NCBI GenBank assembly: GCA_032127075.1
Contig: JAQAZZ010000211.1
Coordinates: forward strand, 1-17,040
Direction of reading: 5' to 3'
Length of the DNA stretch: 17,040 bases
Source: GCA-2699445 sp032127075
Lineage (GTDB): Bacteria; Actinomycetota; Actinomycetes; S36-B12; GCA-2699445
The position numbers and the translations under genes were made by a program. This document shows positions 1 through 6,977 of the stretch, piece by piece. Positions within the stretch are counted from its first letter, which is position 1; each line of letters opens with the position of its first letter. The notes beneath the pieces were generated by a model. That model was not told where the DNA came from. It ran no database searches and worked only from the letters and a program-made list of their open reading frames with translations.

Positions 1-584
1 TCCACAGCGACATCCAGTGCCGAGAGCCGATCCATCAACTGCGTCCCGCCGGTGACCTCTGGCCGCACTACCTGTTTGGACCACGAGTGCGCCACCCCGC
101 GCGGGTCCCGAACGACGTGCAGGATCCGCAGGTTGATCCCAGGATCAGCCAGCATCACGAACGGCTGCGACACATGCTTACTCGAGTCGATCACGATGCG
201 CTGACCGGATTCCGCCGCGGCAGCCGCATACAGCCGGCCGTACGCCGCTGCGTGGTCGCGGACATCCGCGCGGGTCCTGCCCCGCAGGTGGTTGGCCGCC
301 AGCGCCGGGATGCGACGCGACCGATCCTGCTGTTCCTGGATGAGGCTCATCGAGCGGCCCAGGTCCGCGGACCACCCCCCAAACGCGCGAGTTCCCACGC
401 CGGACCAGAAGGCGCATTCCCAAAACGGTGCACCGCAGCCACAGAGCTGGTTGTCCACGATTCCCCGTGACCACAGATGTCGCACCTCGCCCAGGGTCTG
501 GGTGTCCGGCAGCCGGCCGATGAGGCGTTCCAGCAACGGTGTGCCGCTACGGCTGGCGCCGCCGATGTAGAGGACGTCGGTCAC
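1..584 (-). CDS. PAPS-dependent sulfotransferase, 3' end cut by window edge
   Basis: The first 194 codons are present and the C-terminus runs off the left edge. The family transfers sulfate from 3'-phosphoadenosine 5'-phosphosulfate (PAPS) to an acceptor, here probably a glycan. The 5'-phosphosulfate loop is visible at residues 8-16 (GGASRSGTP), followed by a Cys-rich stretch near residues 52-62 (CGCGAPFWEC) that is common in bacterial members. The 3'-phosphate-binding motif is HVVRDPRGVAHSW, starting at residue 156. A DSS motif precedes it. The GTG start at 584 overlaps the TGA of the flippase gene (GTGA), so translation is probably coupled. This is the last visible gene of the polysaccharide operon. 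The fold is certain from the motifs. The acceptor cannot be read from sequence; a protein or small-molecule acceptor is possible but less likely next to a flippase. Confidence 0.85.
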   Translation of the reverse strand, partial: MTDVLYIGGASRSGTPLLERLIGRLPDTQTLGEVRHLWSRGIVDNQLCGCGAPFWECAFWSGVGTRAFGGWSADLGRSMSLIQEQQDRSRRIPALAANHLRGRTRADVRDHAAAYGRLYAAAAAESGQRIVIDSSKHVSQPFVMLADPGINLRILHVVRDPRGVAHSWSKQVVRPEVTGGTQLMDRLSALDVAV

Positions 585-2140
585 CGCGCGCCCTCCTCCG
601 CGTTCGGCCAAGTCAGGATCTGCTTGCGCCGCACTAGGACGTAGCCGCCCAGAATCAGCAGCCCCGCCGTGCACCCGAGCAGCTGACCGGAAAGGGTCCA
701 CCCGGATGCCACAGCGATCGCGAGGGGGACCGCACCCGTCGCGCCCAGCGTCCACACCATCGACATGATCGTGGGGCGATGGTAAGGGTGCAGGCCCAGG
801 TCACGGTGAACCTGCCACAGTGGCAGGAAGGTCCGCGCCAGGATGGACAGCGCCCAGGCCCAAGCAGCCGCGATTGCGCCGTAGGCCGGAACCGTCAGCA
901 GATCCACGACGACCATCAGCAGGAAGGCTGCAAAGGCATTGGCCAGCGCCACCGCGGAGCGGCCGGACATCGTCAAGACTATGTCGACTGTTCCGGTGGC
1001 GGTTGCCACCATCAGTGAGAGCGACAGAATCACGATGATCGGCCACCCACTCGTGTACTCGTCCCCGAAGAGTCCGAGGAAGGGGACCGAGAGGATCGAG
1101 ACGGTCAGGAAGATCGGCCACGTCAACAGCACCAGCCACGACGTGGAGGTTGTGTAGAGGGCCTGCGCATGCTGGCGATCGCCCATGGCGAGGCTCTCAC
1201 CGAATCGGGGTTGGACGACTTGCCCGATGGCCTGCTGCAGCATCTGCCCCACGACAATGGCACGGGTGGCCGTGGCATAGATGGCGGCTTGGGTGGGACC
1301 CGCCAAGATGGCGACGAGGAAGATGTCCAGGCGCTGCAGCGCCACCTGCAGCATGCTGGACAACCACCGGGGGGTGGTGAACACCCAGAACTCCCGGGCG
1401 GACAGCCGCCCGGACTGCTCGGCCCCGTCGCTGTCGACCGCGCCGCCGTCCGCGGGGGACTTGGTCGCTTCCCGAACCACCCACCAGGCCCACAGCAGCG
1501 CCACGGCAAGAACCGGGAGGTAGGGCAGCACCCATGCGCCGGTGAGAACGACCAGGGCTCCTGGGGCTGCTACGGCTGCCACGAGTCCGAGTTGCAGCAG
1601 CGGGCGAATCACTCGATCCAGCAGCGCGGTCGGTCCCATCTTCCGGAATCCCTCGAGCACCGCGGTGGCGATCTCGAAGACGGCCGCGAGGGAGACGCTC
1701 GCCGCCAGGATGTGCATCATCGCGACCGTTTCGGCGTCCGCACCGTCGGCGCCGAGGGTGCGCGCCAACGGTTCCGCCCAGAACCACAGCGCCGCAGACA
1801 CCACCAGGCATGCAGCCACCACCGGTGCGGCACTCAGTTTCAGGGAGCGGCCGATGTAGCCGGGCCGCCGGAGAGCGCGGGACCGCGAGATGAAGTAGAC
1901 CAAACCCGCCGGTGTGCCCATCCTGGCCACGACCACGGCGATGAGGAACAGCGATATCCCCGCCATGAGGATGCCGACGGTCTCGGGATCGGATGAGCGG
2001 GCCAGGACGACCACTAGGGCGAAGTTGGCCAAGGCGCTGACACCGGATCCCAGGACCATCCCCACCACGGAACGCAGCAGCGGCCTCACCTCGCTGTGCA
2101 GGCCGCCCCCGCCCCAGGCGGTCAGCTTTGTTGTCGCCAT
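581..2140 (-). CDS. Wzx-like polysaccharide flippase (MOP/MATE superfamily)
   Basis: A 519-residue, highly hydrophobic protein with about 12-14 predicted membrane helices. It has the layout of O-antigen/teichoic-acid flippases: two helix bundles separated by a hydrophilic loop near residues 230-255 (SPADGGAVDSDGAEQSGR). Family members move lipid-linked glycan units across the cytoplasmic membrane. The N-terminal pattern (SVVGMVLGSGVSALANFALVVVLAR) and the mid-protein TPRWLSSMLQVALQRLDIFL stretch are typical. I chose the ATG at 2140. A GTG at 2182 would add 14 residues but lies deep inside the upstream sulfotransferase gene. Even from 2140 the two genes overlap by 19 bp. The stop overlaps the next GTG (GTGA). 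The substrate is unknown, but two flanking sulfotransferases suggest a glycan that is sulfated during or after assembly. Confidence 0.85.
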   Translation of the reverse strand: MATTKLTAWGGGGLHSEVRPLLRSVVGMVLGSGVSALANFALVVVLARSSDPETVGILMAGISLFLIAVVVARMGTPAGLVYFISRSRALRRPGYIGRSLKLSAAPVVAACLVVSAALWFWAEPLARTLGADGADAETVAMMHILAASVSLAAVFEIATAVLEGFRKMGPTALLDRVIRPLLQLGLVAAVAAPGALVVLTGAWVLPYLPVLAVALLWAWWVVREATKSPADGGAVDSDGAEQSGRLSAREFWVFTTPRWLSSMLQVALQRLDIFLVAILAGPTQAAIYATATRAIVVGQMLQQAIGQVVQPRFGESLAMGDRQHAQALYTTSTSWLVLLTWPIFLTVSILSVPFLGLFGDEYTSGWPIIVILSLSLMVATATGTVDIVLTMSGRSAVALANAFAAFLLMVVVDLLTVPAYGAIAAAWAWALSILARTFLPLWQVHRDLGLHPYHRPTIMSMVWTLGATGAVPLAIAVASGWTLSGQLLGCTAGLLILGGYVLVRRKQILTWPNAEEGAR

Positions 2141-2988
2141 GACGGTTCCCACCCCAGCCAGTCGGCCAATTGTGCATCCCACGGCTCGAAGTACTGCCTG
2201 AGACGATCTCGTGTGCCGGCCGGCAAGTCCGGACGCGGTCGGGCGTTGTGCACCTCGAACGACATCCCCGGCGCCGGGGGGAGCCCGACGAAGTCCAGCA
2301 CCCCCGCAACTGCCTCCGCCGGATCGGCGAAGAAGCGGTCGCTGTCGATGACATGGACGTTCTCGCGTCCCAGGCGGTCCGCCAGTTCCCGCAACTGCTC
2401 CACATAGCGGCCGCGGGCCACATACGCCTGGTGTCGGTGGGCTCGACTGATATACCCGGTGTCGCGGCGGAGCCTGTCAGTCTCCCCCTTCAGCCGGGAG
2501 TCCTCCGCCTCGAGCGCTTCCGCGAAACTCAGTTCATCGAAGCCTCGGGCGAACTCGTGTGCGTGGGCCGAGTACGCCCGTTCCACGGGGTCCCGCAGCA
2601 TCACCACGACTCGCACCCCGGGCAGGTCGCGGGCGATTCGTTCCGGGGCCGCCGGGTGGAACATGTAGTAGGGGGTCACCTCGAACTGAACCGGGTCAGC
2701 ACCGGTCTTCCGAGCGAGTCGCTTCAGGCCGGCACGGGTGGCGAAGTTACCCCGGTACCAGTCGAGCCCCCGGCCGTATTCCACATCGAAGTAGTGAAGC
2801 CCCTTGTGGAATCTGGGCGGGAGCATCGCGGGGTGTTGGCGCAGCGCCTGGAAGAGCGAGGTGGTGCCGCAACGCTGCGCCCCGGCAACAAGCAGCGTCG
2901 GCAAGGCACGTCCTTGGCTGGTGGAGCGCCCCCAAACCGAGGAGATCGATCGCGCAACGTCCTTGGTGCGTTCTCCGGTGTCAGGCAC
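2122..2988 (-). CDS. PAPS-dependent sulfotransferase
   Basis: A 288-residue protein of the bacterial sulfotransferase family, similar in layout to heparan N-deacetylase/N-sulfotransferase-type domains. The 5'-phosphosulfate loop is at residues 35-45 (AGAQRCGTTSL). It is followed by an HKGLHYFD segment near 61-68, VTPYY at 104-108, and the 3'-phosphate motif VVMLRDPVERAYSAHAHE from residue 128. The protein lacks a signal peptide or membrane anchor, so it should act in the cytoplasm, where PAPS is made, before export by the neighbouring flippase. The GTG start at 2988 has a good ribosome site (GGAGG six bases upstream) and overlaps the stop of the APH-like gene by 8 bp. The acceptor is unknown. 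It differs clearly from the partial sulfotransferase at the left edge, so the two probably act on different positions or sugars. Confidence 0.9.
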   Translation of the reverse strand: MPDTGERTKDVARSISSVWGRSTSQGRALPTLLVAGAQRCGTTSLFQALRQHPAMLPPRFHKGLHYFDVEYGRGLDWYRGNFATRAGLKRLARKTGADPVQFEVTPYYMFHPAAPERIARDLPGVRVVVMLRDPVERAYSAHAHEFARGFDELSFAEALEAEDSRLKGETDRLRRDTGYISRAHRHQAYVARGRYVEQLRELADRLGRENVHVIDSDRFFADPAEAVAGVLDFVGLPPAPGMSFEVHNARPRPDLPAGTRDRLRQYFEPWDAQLADWLGWEPSWRQQS

Positions 2989-4066
2989 CTCCCACCTCCG
3001 AAGCGGCCGCCACGGCGGCGGCGGTCACGGTGGGCGCCGCCGCCTGCTGATCAGTCTCGAAGCGGACGGCGAGGTCTGTCAGGTAGAGGAAGGCGACAAC
3101 GCCGGAGTCCTGCGTTCCGATTCCGGTTCCCGACAAGATCGACCGGTGGCTGCGACGGATCTGGTCGCATGCTCCGGCCAATCCGCCCCGCAGTCGCGCA
3201 AACAACTCCCAGTGGAGTATGTCGAATCCCCAGATCGAGGACTCGGTCTGCCGCTCCCAGTCCCAAACGGCCCAACCATCCTGAAGGCGTCGCGCGTTCC
3301 ACTGCGTGAAGTCGCCGTGCGAGGCCGACGGCACAACCATGACATCCGCCAGACGCCGCAAATGGTCGTCGAGCCGCCGTAGGGCCGGGTTCCTCCGGGC
3401 GAGGTCGGAGAGTTGGGGGGTGGTCTGTATCCACCAGTCCGTGCCGCCCAGCGGTTGCGCCGGCCTCGGGCGGGCGATGGCGTGCGCCATCTCGATCCAC
3501 TCGGTGCGCCGCTGTCCGGTTGCACCGCCGGGCGTCGACTCCCGCAGGTCGAACGCGCTGAGAACCAGCACGGCGGTTTCCCCCACCGAGAACGCATCGA
3601 GCACCTTCGGTGCGCAGTACTGCGCGTGGCTCCGCGTCACTTCCGCACGAAGGACCTCCGTCTCGTGCAGCACCAGCTGGCGGGTCAGTGGCTTATCCCC
3701 CACCTTGGCGACGGCCGCAACCCGATCGTCGCTCATGAGGGCGAGGACAGGCTTGGCATTGGCCCGGCGAGGGCCGAAATAGACCGCGATGTCGGTGATC
3801 CACGGCAAGCGGAACTGCAGCTCCGCGATCACGGCAGAGTCGATCCCGTCTCCGGTCGCGCGGGGCAGCAGGGACAACAGACCTGATCGTGCGATTCCCC
3901 GCAGCGCCCGGCTGGTGACCCGGGATTGCCCCGCCGTGAAGATCTGAGCGGCGATCCATGCAGATCGTCCTCGCGTCGGCAGAAGGTACCTCGGTTGTCC
4001 CCACGGCGGCATGCTGACCAGCGTGGAGAAGCTGGCCGACTCCTGGAGCCGATTCACAGCGGTCAC
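2981..4066 (-). CDS. APH/choline-kinase-fold phosphotransferase, substrate unknown
   Basis: A 361-residue protein with protein-kinase-like motifs of the aminoglycoside phosphotransferase (APH) superfamily. The candidate beta3 lysine is K121 (VAAVAKVGD), a glutamate helix follows (HETEVL, 134-139), the catalytic loop is HGDFTQWN at 250-257 (D252, N257), and the metal-binding acidic motif is WDWE at 268-271. These support an active small-molecule kinase rather than a pseudokinase. There is no membrane segment. The GTG start overlaps the stop of the Wzz-like gene (GTGA). The gene lies between a co-polymerase and a sulfotransferase, so phosphorylation of a sugar, lipid carrier or alcohol for polysaccharide assembly is a reasonable inference, not a demonstrated role. 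I do not regard it as an antibiotic-resistance gene. The first 75 residues match nothing I recognise. Confidence 0.65.
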   Translation of the reverse strand: MTAVNRLQESASFSTLVSMPPWGQPRYLLPTRGRSAWIAAQIFTAGQSRVTSRALRGIARSGLLSLLPRATGDGIDSAVIAELQFRLPWITDIAVYFGPRRANAKPVLALMSDDRVAAVAKVGDKPLTRQLVLHETEVLRAEVTRSHAQYCAPKVLDAFSVGETAVLVLSAFDLRESTPGGATGQRRTEWIEMAHAIARPRPAQPLGGTDWWIQTTPQLSDLARRNPALRRLDDHLRRLADVMVVPSASHGDFTQWNARRLQDGWAVWDWERQTESSIWGFDILHWELFARLRGGLAGACDQIRRSHRSILSGTGIGTQDSGVVAFLYLTDLAVRFETDQQAAAPTVTAAAVAAASEVGGA

Positions 4067-5457
4067 GCGGACTGCTTGGTAGAGGCTCCCTGTGACTCCA
4101 AGATCACACCGCGCACCGGAGCGCCAACTCCGCGGAACTCAGCCAGTGCAGTTCTCAGCTCCGAGACCGTGTCCTGGCCAACTCGGGCGACGACCAGGTT
4201 CACATCCGCGGCGCTGGCCACCGCAAGCCCTTCGGCATCGGAGTGCGCAGCCGGGAGTGCCACGAGCACCACCACGTCCGGCTGGGCCATCTGGCGCAGG
4301 ATCGAGGACAGCCGGCCCTCCCTCTCGGCCTGCCTGACTTGCTCGGCAGTGGCCAGCGGGCTGTTGGGATCCGTCTCGGCGCTCCACGGCGCCAGCACCG
4401 TCGATCGATGTCCCGACTCGAGCAGATGCTGGGCCATCTGCCGGCTCAGGGCCTCGGCCGACGCGCCCGTCCCCAAGTCGCTGAGGGCCACGACACGCGG
4501 TCCCCGCTGCTCGGCCCCGGCAGCCGTGGCAATTCTCCGCAGCAACACTGCCACACCGGGTCCCTGCGGGTCCGTCGGGTCGGCCACGACCTCCGCACCG
4601 TCGATCCGCTCCACATCCCGCCGGGTGCGGATCTTCCCGCTCCGGCGGTCTCGAACGAAGGCCAGCAGCAGTCCCAGGAGAAACCCCAGTGCAGTGAGAC
4701 TCGTGATCACCAGGGTGGGCTGCGGCGACTCGGGCGCCCTCGGTAGGGGTGCGCGGGTGATGATCCGCCCCGGTGTGATCCGTTGGGCCTCAATCGTCGC
4801 CACTTGCCCGATCAACTGGGCCCGCGTCTCCAGCAGCCGTGAGCGCGGGCCTTCGTCGCGGGTGCACCGGATTTGCTTGTCCAGCTCGGCCACGGAGGCC
4901 TTGAAGCCATCGGCCTGAGTCTTCGAAGAGCTCTCGGACACTGCCCGGCGGTTGCGCAGGTAGGCTTCCGCGGTTGCGATGGATCCCTGCTGGGCCAGCG
5001 TCGCATCTCCCGCGCGGAAGGTGAGGTTCATAACTGACGTGTTGGGCGGGACGGCGACGTCGATCTTGCCCGGCAATTGCCCAGGCGAGGCCCCACCGAG
5101 CTCTCTGCGGATTCCTTCGACGACCTCGGTCGACTTCACGATCTGCGCCTCGGTATCGAGGTTGATCTGGCCCAATGTGCGCCCCCCGACGACTGCTCCT
5201 GCGTCTGCGGGCGTGGGGTTCAGCGCCACACTCGAGGTTGCGGCGTAGGTCTTGGGCATAAACTCCACCGCAACGAAGCCCCCGAGAGCGCCGATCACCG
5301 TGGCGATGGCAATGACCAGCCACTGACGTCGCAGCACCTGCAGGTAGTCGTTCAAGACCTCGGGACGTTCCCCAGACACTTCGGCCTCCATCTGATCCGC
5401 TGAATGGTGATGTGAGGCCGCCTGACTGGCCCCCACAGGCGCATACACCGACGTCAA
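4063..5457 (-). CDS. Wzz-like polysaccharide co-polymerase with degenerate BY-kinase domain
   Basis: A 464-residue protein in the fused co-polymerase/tyrosine-kinase layout. It has a short cytoplasmic N-terminus, a membrane helix at about 46-66, an external domain with a coiled stretch (about 155-225), a second helix at about 249-269, then a cytoplasmic P-loop-like domain (about 300-455). Such proteins set polysaccharide chain length and export. The kinase part looks dead. The Walker A position reads DLGTGASAEA (327-336) without GK[ST], the A' position reads STVLAPWS (352-359) without aspartates, the B strand reads VVVLVALPA, and there is no C-terminal tyrosine cluster. The start is uncertain: TTG at 5457 (the longest reading), GTG at 5448 (GGTGAG nine bases upstream), or ATG at 5391. 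It is the first gene of the polysaccharide operon, with a promoter candidate just upstream. Confidence 0.8.
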   Translation of the reverse strand: MTSVYAPVGASQAASHHHSADQMEAEVSGERPEVLNDYLQVLRRQWLVIAIATVIGALGGFVAVEFMPKTYAATSSVALNPTPADAGAVVGGRTLGQINLDTEAQIVKSTEVVEGIRRELGGASPGQLPGKIDVAVPPNTSVMNLTFRAGDATLAQQGSIATAEAYLRNRRAVSESSSKTQADGFKASVAELDKQIRCTRDEGPRSRLLETRAQLIGQVATIEAQRITPGRIITRAPLPRAPESPQPTLVITSLTALGFLLGLLLAFVRDRRSGKIRTRRDVERIDGAEVVADPTDPQGPGVAVLLRRIATAAGAEQRGPRVVALSDLGTGASAEALSRQMAQHLLESGHRSTVLAPWSAETDPNSPLATAEQVRQAEREGRLSSILRQMAQPDVVVLVALPAAHSDAEGLAVASAADVNLVVARVGQDTVSELRTALAEFRGVGAPVRGVILESQGASTKQSA

Positions 5458-5474
5458 CTCACCGCTGGTTACTT

Positions 5475-5503
5475 ATGGTATGCGAGTCTCGCAGTGAGCC
5501 CAA
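5475..5503 (-). promoter_or_regulatory. Candidate promoter of the polysaccharide operon
   Basis: On the minus strand, TTGGGC (5503-5498) and TACCAT (5480-5475) are separated by exactly 17 bp. The -10 box matches the consensus at four of six positions and the -35 box at three. Transcription would begin near 5468, only about 11 bases before the TTG at 5457 or 20 before the GTG at 5448. The site sits just past the hairpin that follows cysQ, so the Wzz-like gene and the genes after it probably form their own transcription unit. Confidence 0.4.
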
Positions 5504-5525
5504 CCCGTCGAAATCTGGCGATGCT

Positions 5526-5552
5526 GCTGGACTAGCCGGCAGCTAGTCCGGC
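5526..5552 (-). terminator. Hairpin downstream of cysQ, likely terminator
   Basis: Perfect 8-bp inverted repeat, GGACTAGC / GCTAGTCC (5529-5536 and 5542-5549), with a 5-base loop. A wobble and two further pairs extend the stem. It begins 8 bases after the cysQ stop. There is no T-tract, which is common for actinobacterial terminators. It separates the housekeeping genes from the polysaccharide operon. As a perfect palindrome it could alternatively bind a regulator of the operon promoter. Confidence 0.55.
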
Positions 5553-5559
5553 CGGCGAC

Positions 5560-6360
5560 TCAGCCGGACAGGCACGCCCGCAGTTCCTCGGCGATCGCAG
5601 GATGCGATACGAAGATGTTCCGCACGAACGGCGGCATCTGGTTGAAGACAACCTCGGAACCGTCCCAGTGGTTGCACACCAAGCCGTAGTGCTTGGCCAC
5701 GGCGAGGGGAGCCGCCAGGTCCCACTCGTAGAAGCCGGTGTCGTGCAGGTAGGCCTCGGCTCGGCCGCTGAGGATCTCGTTGACCTTGGCCCCGACCGAT
5801 CCGACGCTGACGACTTCGACCTCGCGCCCCAACCGCTGCGCCAGCCTGGCGACGATGCCGTCGAGGTCTGCCGGCGGCCTGGTGCGCGAGGCCACCACCC
5901 GCAGCGGACGGTCGTCGGGCAGCGACGGCAGTTGGGCATCGGCGTCACCGGAGGTCCGGGTCAGCGATTGCGCCGGCAGTTCCACGACGCCGAGCAGCAT
6001 GCGGCCGGATGACGTGTCGTACAACGCGATATGGACCGCCCAATCGTGGCGGCCCTGACCGTACTCCCAGGTGCCGTCCAGCGGATCGACGATCCACACT
6101 TGTTCAGCGCTGAGCCGACGGGGATCGTCCACAGCCTCCTCGCTGAGGATGGCTTGCCCCGGGGAGAGTGTGATGCCGGCGTCTATCAAGGTCTGCGACT
6201 GGGCGTCTGCGGTGTCCCGCAGCGCCTTGAGCGCTGGCTTGTCGTCGGAGCGGATCTCGCCGTGGTCGGCCCGGATCTGCAGCAGGAGCCGCCCGGCTGC
6301 CGCGGCGGTGTCCACCGCCATCGCAAGATCCTGCTGGGCTGTGGAGTTGTCGTTGCTCAT
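5560..6360 (-). CDS. cysQ: 3'(2'),5'-bisphosphate nucleotidase / inositol-phosphatase family (CysQ)
   Basis: A 266-residue Mg-dependent, Li-sensitive-type phosphatase. The metal site is visible as SEE at 73-75, DPLDGT at 92-97 and WDLAAP at 213-218. The segment VWIVDPLDGTWEY followed by DWAVHIALY closely resembles mycobacterial CysQ. That enzyme hydrolyses 3'-phosphoadenosine 5'-phosphate (PAP) to AMP and has some inositol-phosphatase activity. PAP is the by-product of sulfotransferases and of PAPS reduction, so the enzyme protects sulfation from product inhibition. The ATG at 6360 lies 44 bp after pth, has only a weak ribosome site (TAGG), and is preceded by TAGGCT spaced for leaderless transcription. 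Its position directly upstream of an operon with two sulfotransferases suggests, but does not prove, a shared role. A plain inositol monophosphatase is the alternative. Confidence 0.85.
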   Translation of the reverse strand: MSNDNSTAQQDLAMAVDTAAAAGRLLLQIRADHGEIRSDDKPALKALRDTADAQSQTLIDAGITLSPGQAILSEEAVDDPRRLSAEQVWIVDPLDGTWEYGQGRHDWAVHIALYDTSSGRMLLGVVELPAQSLTRTSGDADAQLPSLPDDRPLRVVASRTRPPADLDGIVARLAQRLGREVEVVSVGSVGAKVNEILSGRAEAYLHDTGFYEWDLAAPLAVAKHYGLVCNHWDGSEVVFNQMPPFVRNIFVSHPAIAEELRACLSG

Positions 6361-6372
6361 CGGCGCAGCCTA
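6361..6372 (-). promoter_or_regulatory. Extended -10 box for leaderless cysQ transcript
   Basis: TAGGCT on the minus strand (6372-6367) is followed by exactly six bases before the cysQ ATG. This puts the predicted first transcribed base on the A of ATG. TAnnnT boxes with leaderless starts are common in actinobacteria. No clear -35 box is visible. Confidence 0.4.
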
Positions 6373-6404
6373 CCGCGGGTACGGCATGCCCACGCGGCAG
6401 CGGC

Positions 6405-6977
6405 TCAGGTGTTGAACCTGTTCTGCGCAGTGGCCAGACCCTCTGCGATCAGGTCCTCGGTCGCGGCGCCCGCGCGTTCGACGAGTTCCGGCAGTTCCTT
6501 GCGCTCGGCGCCGGAGAACGCCGTCAGCACATGGTCGGCGGCTTCTGCCCGCCCACGACCCACCCCCACCCTGACCCGGTACCAGTCGCCGGTGCTCAGC
6601 GAACGGCGGATGCTCCGCAGGCCGTTGTGACCGTTGTCGCCGCCGGCGAGTTTGAGCCGCAGCGCGCCGAAGGGGAGATCGATCTCGTCGTGCACCACGA
6701 TGAGCTGGTCGACTGCGATGGAGTAATAGCCAAGCAGCGCGGCGGCGGGGCCGCCGGATTCGTTCATGTAGCTGTGCGGCACCGCCAGGACCAGCCGTCG
6801 CCCCTTGACACGGACTTCGGCAACGTCACATCGCGCCCGGCGCTGGGACTTCAACCGGGCCCCGGCGCTGTCTGCCATGCGTTGGACGACCATCGCCCCG
6901 ACGTTGTGGCGGGTGCGGGCGTACCGCTGACCCGGGTTCCCGAGCCCGACAACGGCCCACGCGGGGTTCGTGGTCAC
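6405..6977 (-). CDS. pth: Peptidyl-tRNA hydrolase
   Basis: A 190-residue protein of normal family length. It cleaves the ester bond of peptidyl-tRNA released from stalled ribosomes, recycling tRNA in the cytoplasm. The family signature is clear: GLGNPG at 11-16 (N14), the catalytic histidine in TRHNVG (H24), HSYMNESG at 68-75, HDEIDLPFG at 96-104 with the assisting aspartate D97, and GGDNGHNGLRSI from 112. The GTG start at 6977 overlaps the rplY stop (GTGA). The rplY-pth pair is conserved in actinobacteria, where it usually follows prs and glmU as it does here. Nothing is unusual in the sequence. Confidence 0.97.
   Translation of the reverse strand: MTTNPAWAVVGLGNPGQRYARTRHNVGAMVVQRMADSAGARLKSQRRARCDVAEVRVKGRRLVLAVPHSYMNESGGPAAALLGYYSIAVDQLIVVHDEIDLPFGALRLKLAGGDNGHNGLRSIRRSLSTGDWYRVRVGVGRGRAEAADHVLTAFSGAERKELPELVERAGAATEDLIAEGLATAQNRFNT

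Noticed and set aside
1197..2423. Leftward open frame of 408 codons across the flippase and sulfotransferase genes
   Set aside because: Out of frame with both recognised genes, Arg/Gly/Pro/His-rich low-quality translation, no family motif.
2981..4066. Aminoglycoside resistance gene
   Set aside because: Only the general APH-fold motifs match. The operon context is polysaccharide assembly, with no mobile element nearby.
1..5457. Recently acquired genomic island
   Set aside because: Codon use, overlap style and GC bias look like the housekeeping block, and there is no integrase, transposase or direct repeat in view. Transfer cannot be excluded without the left flank.
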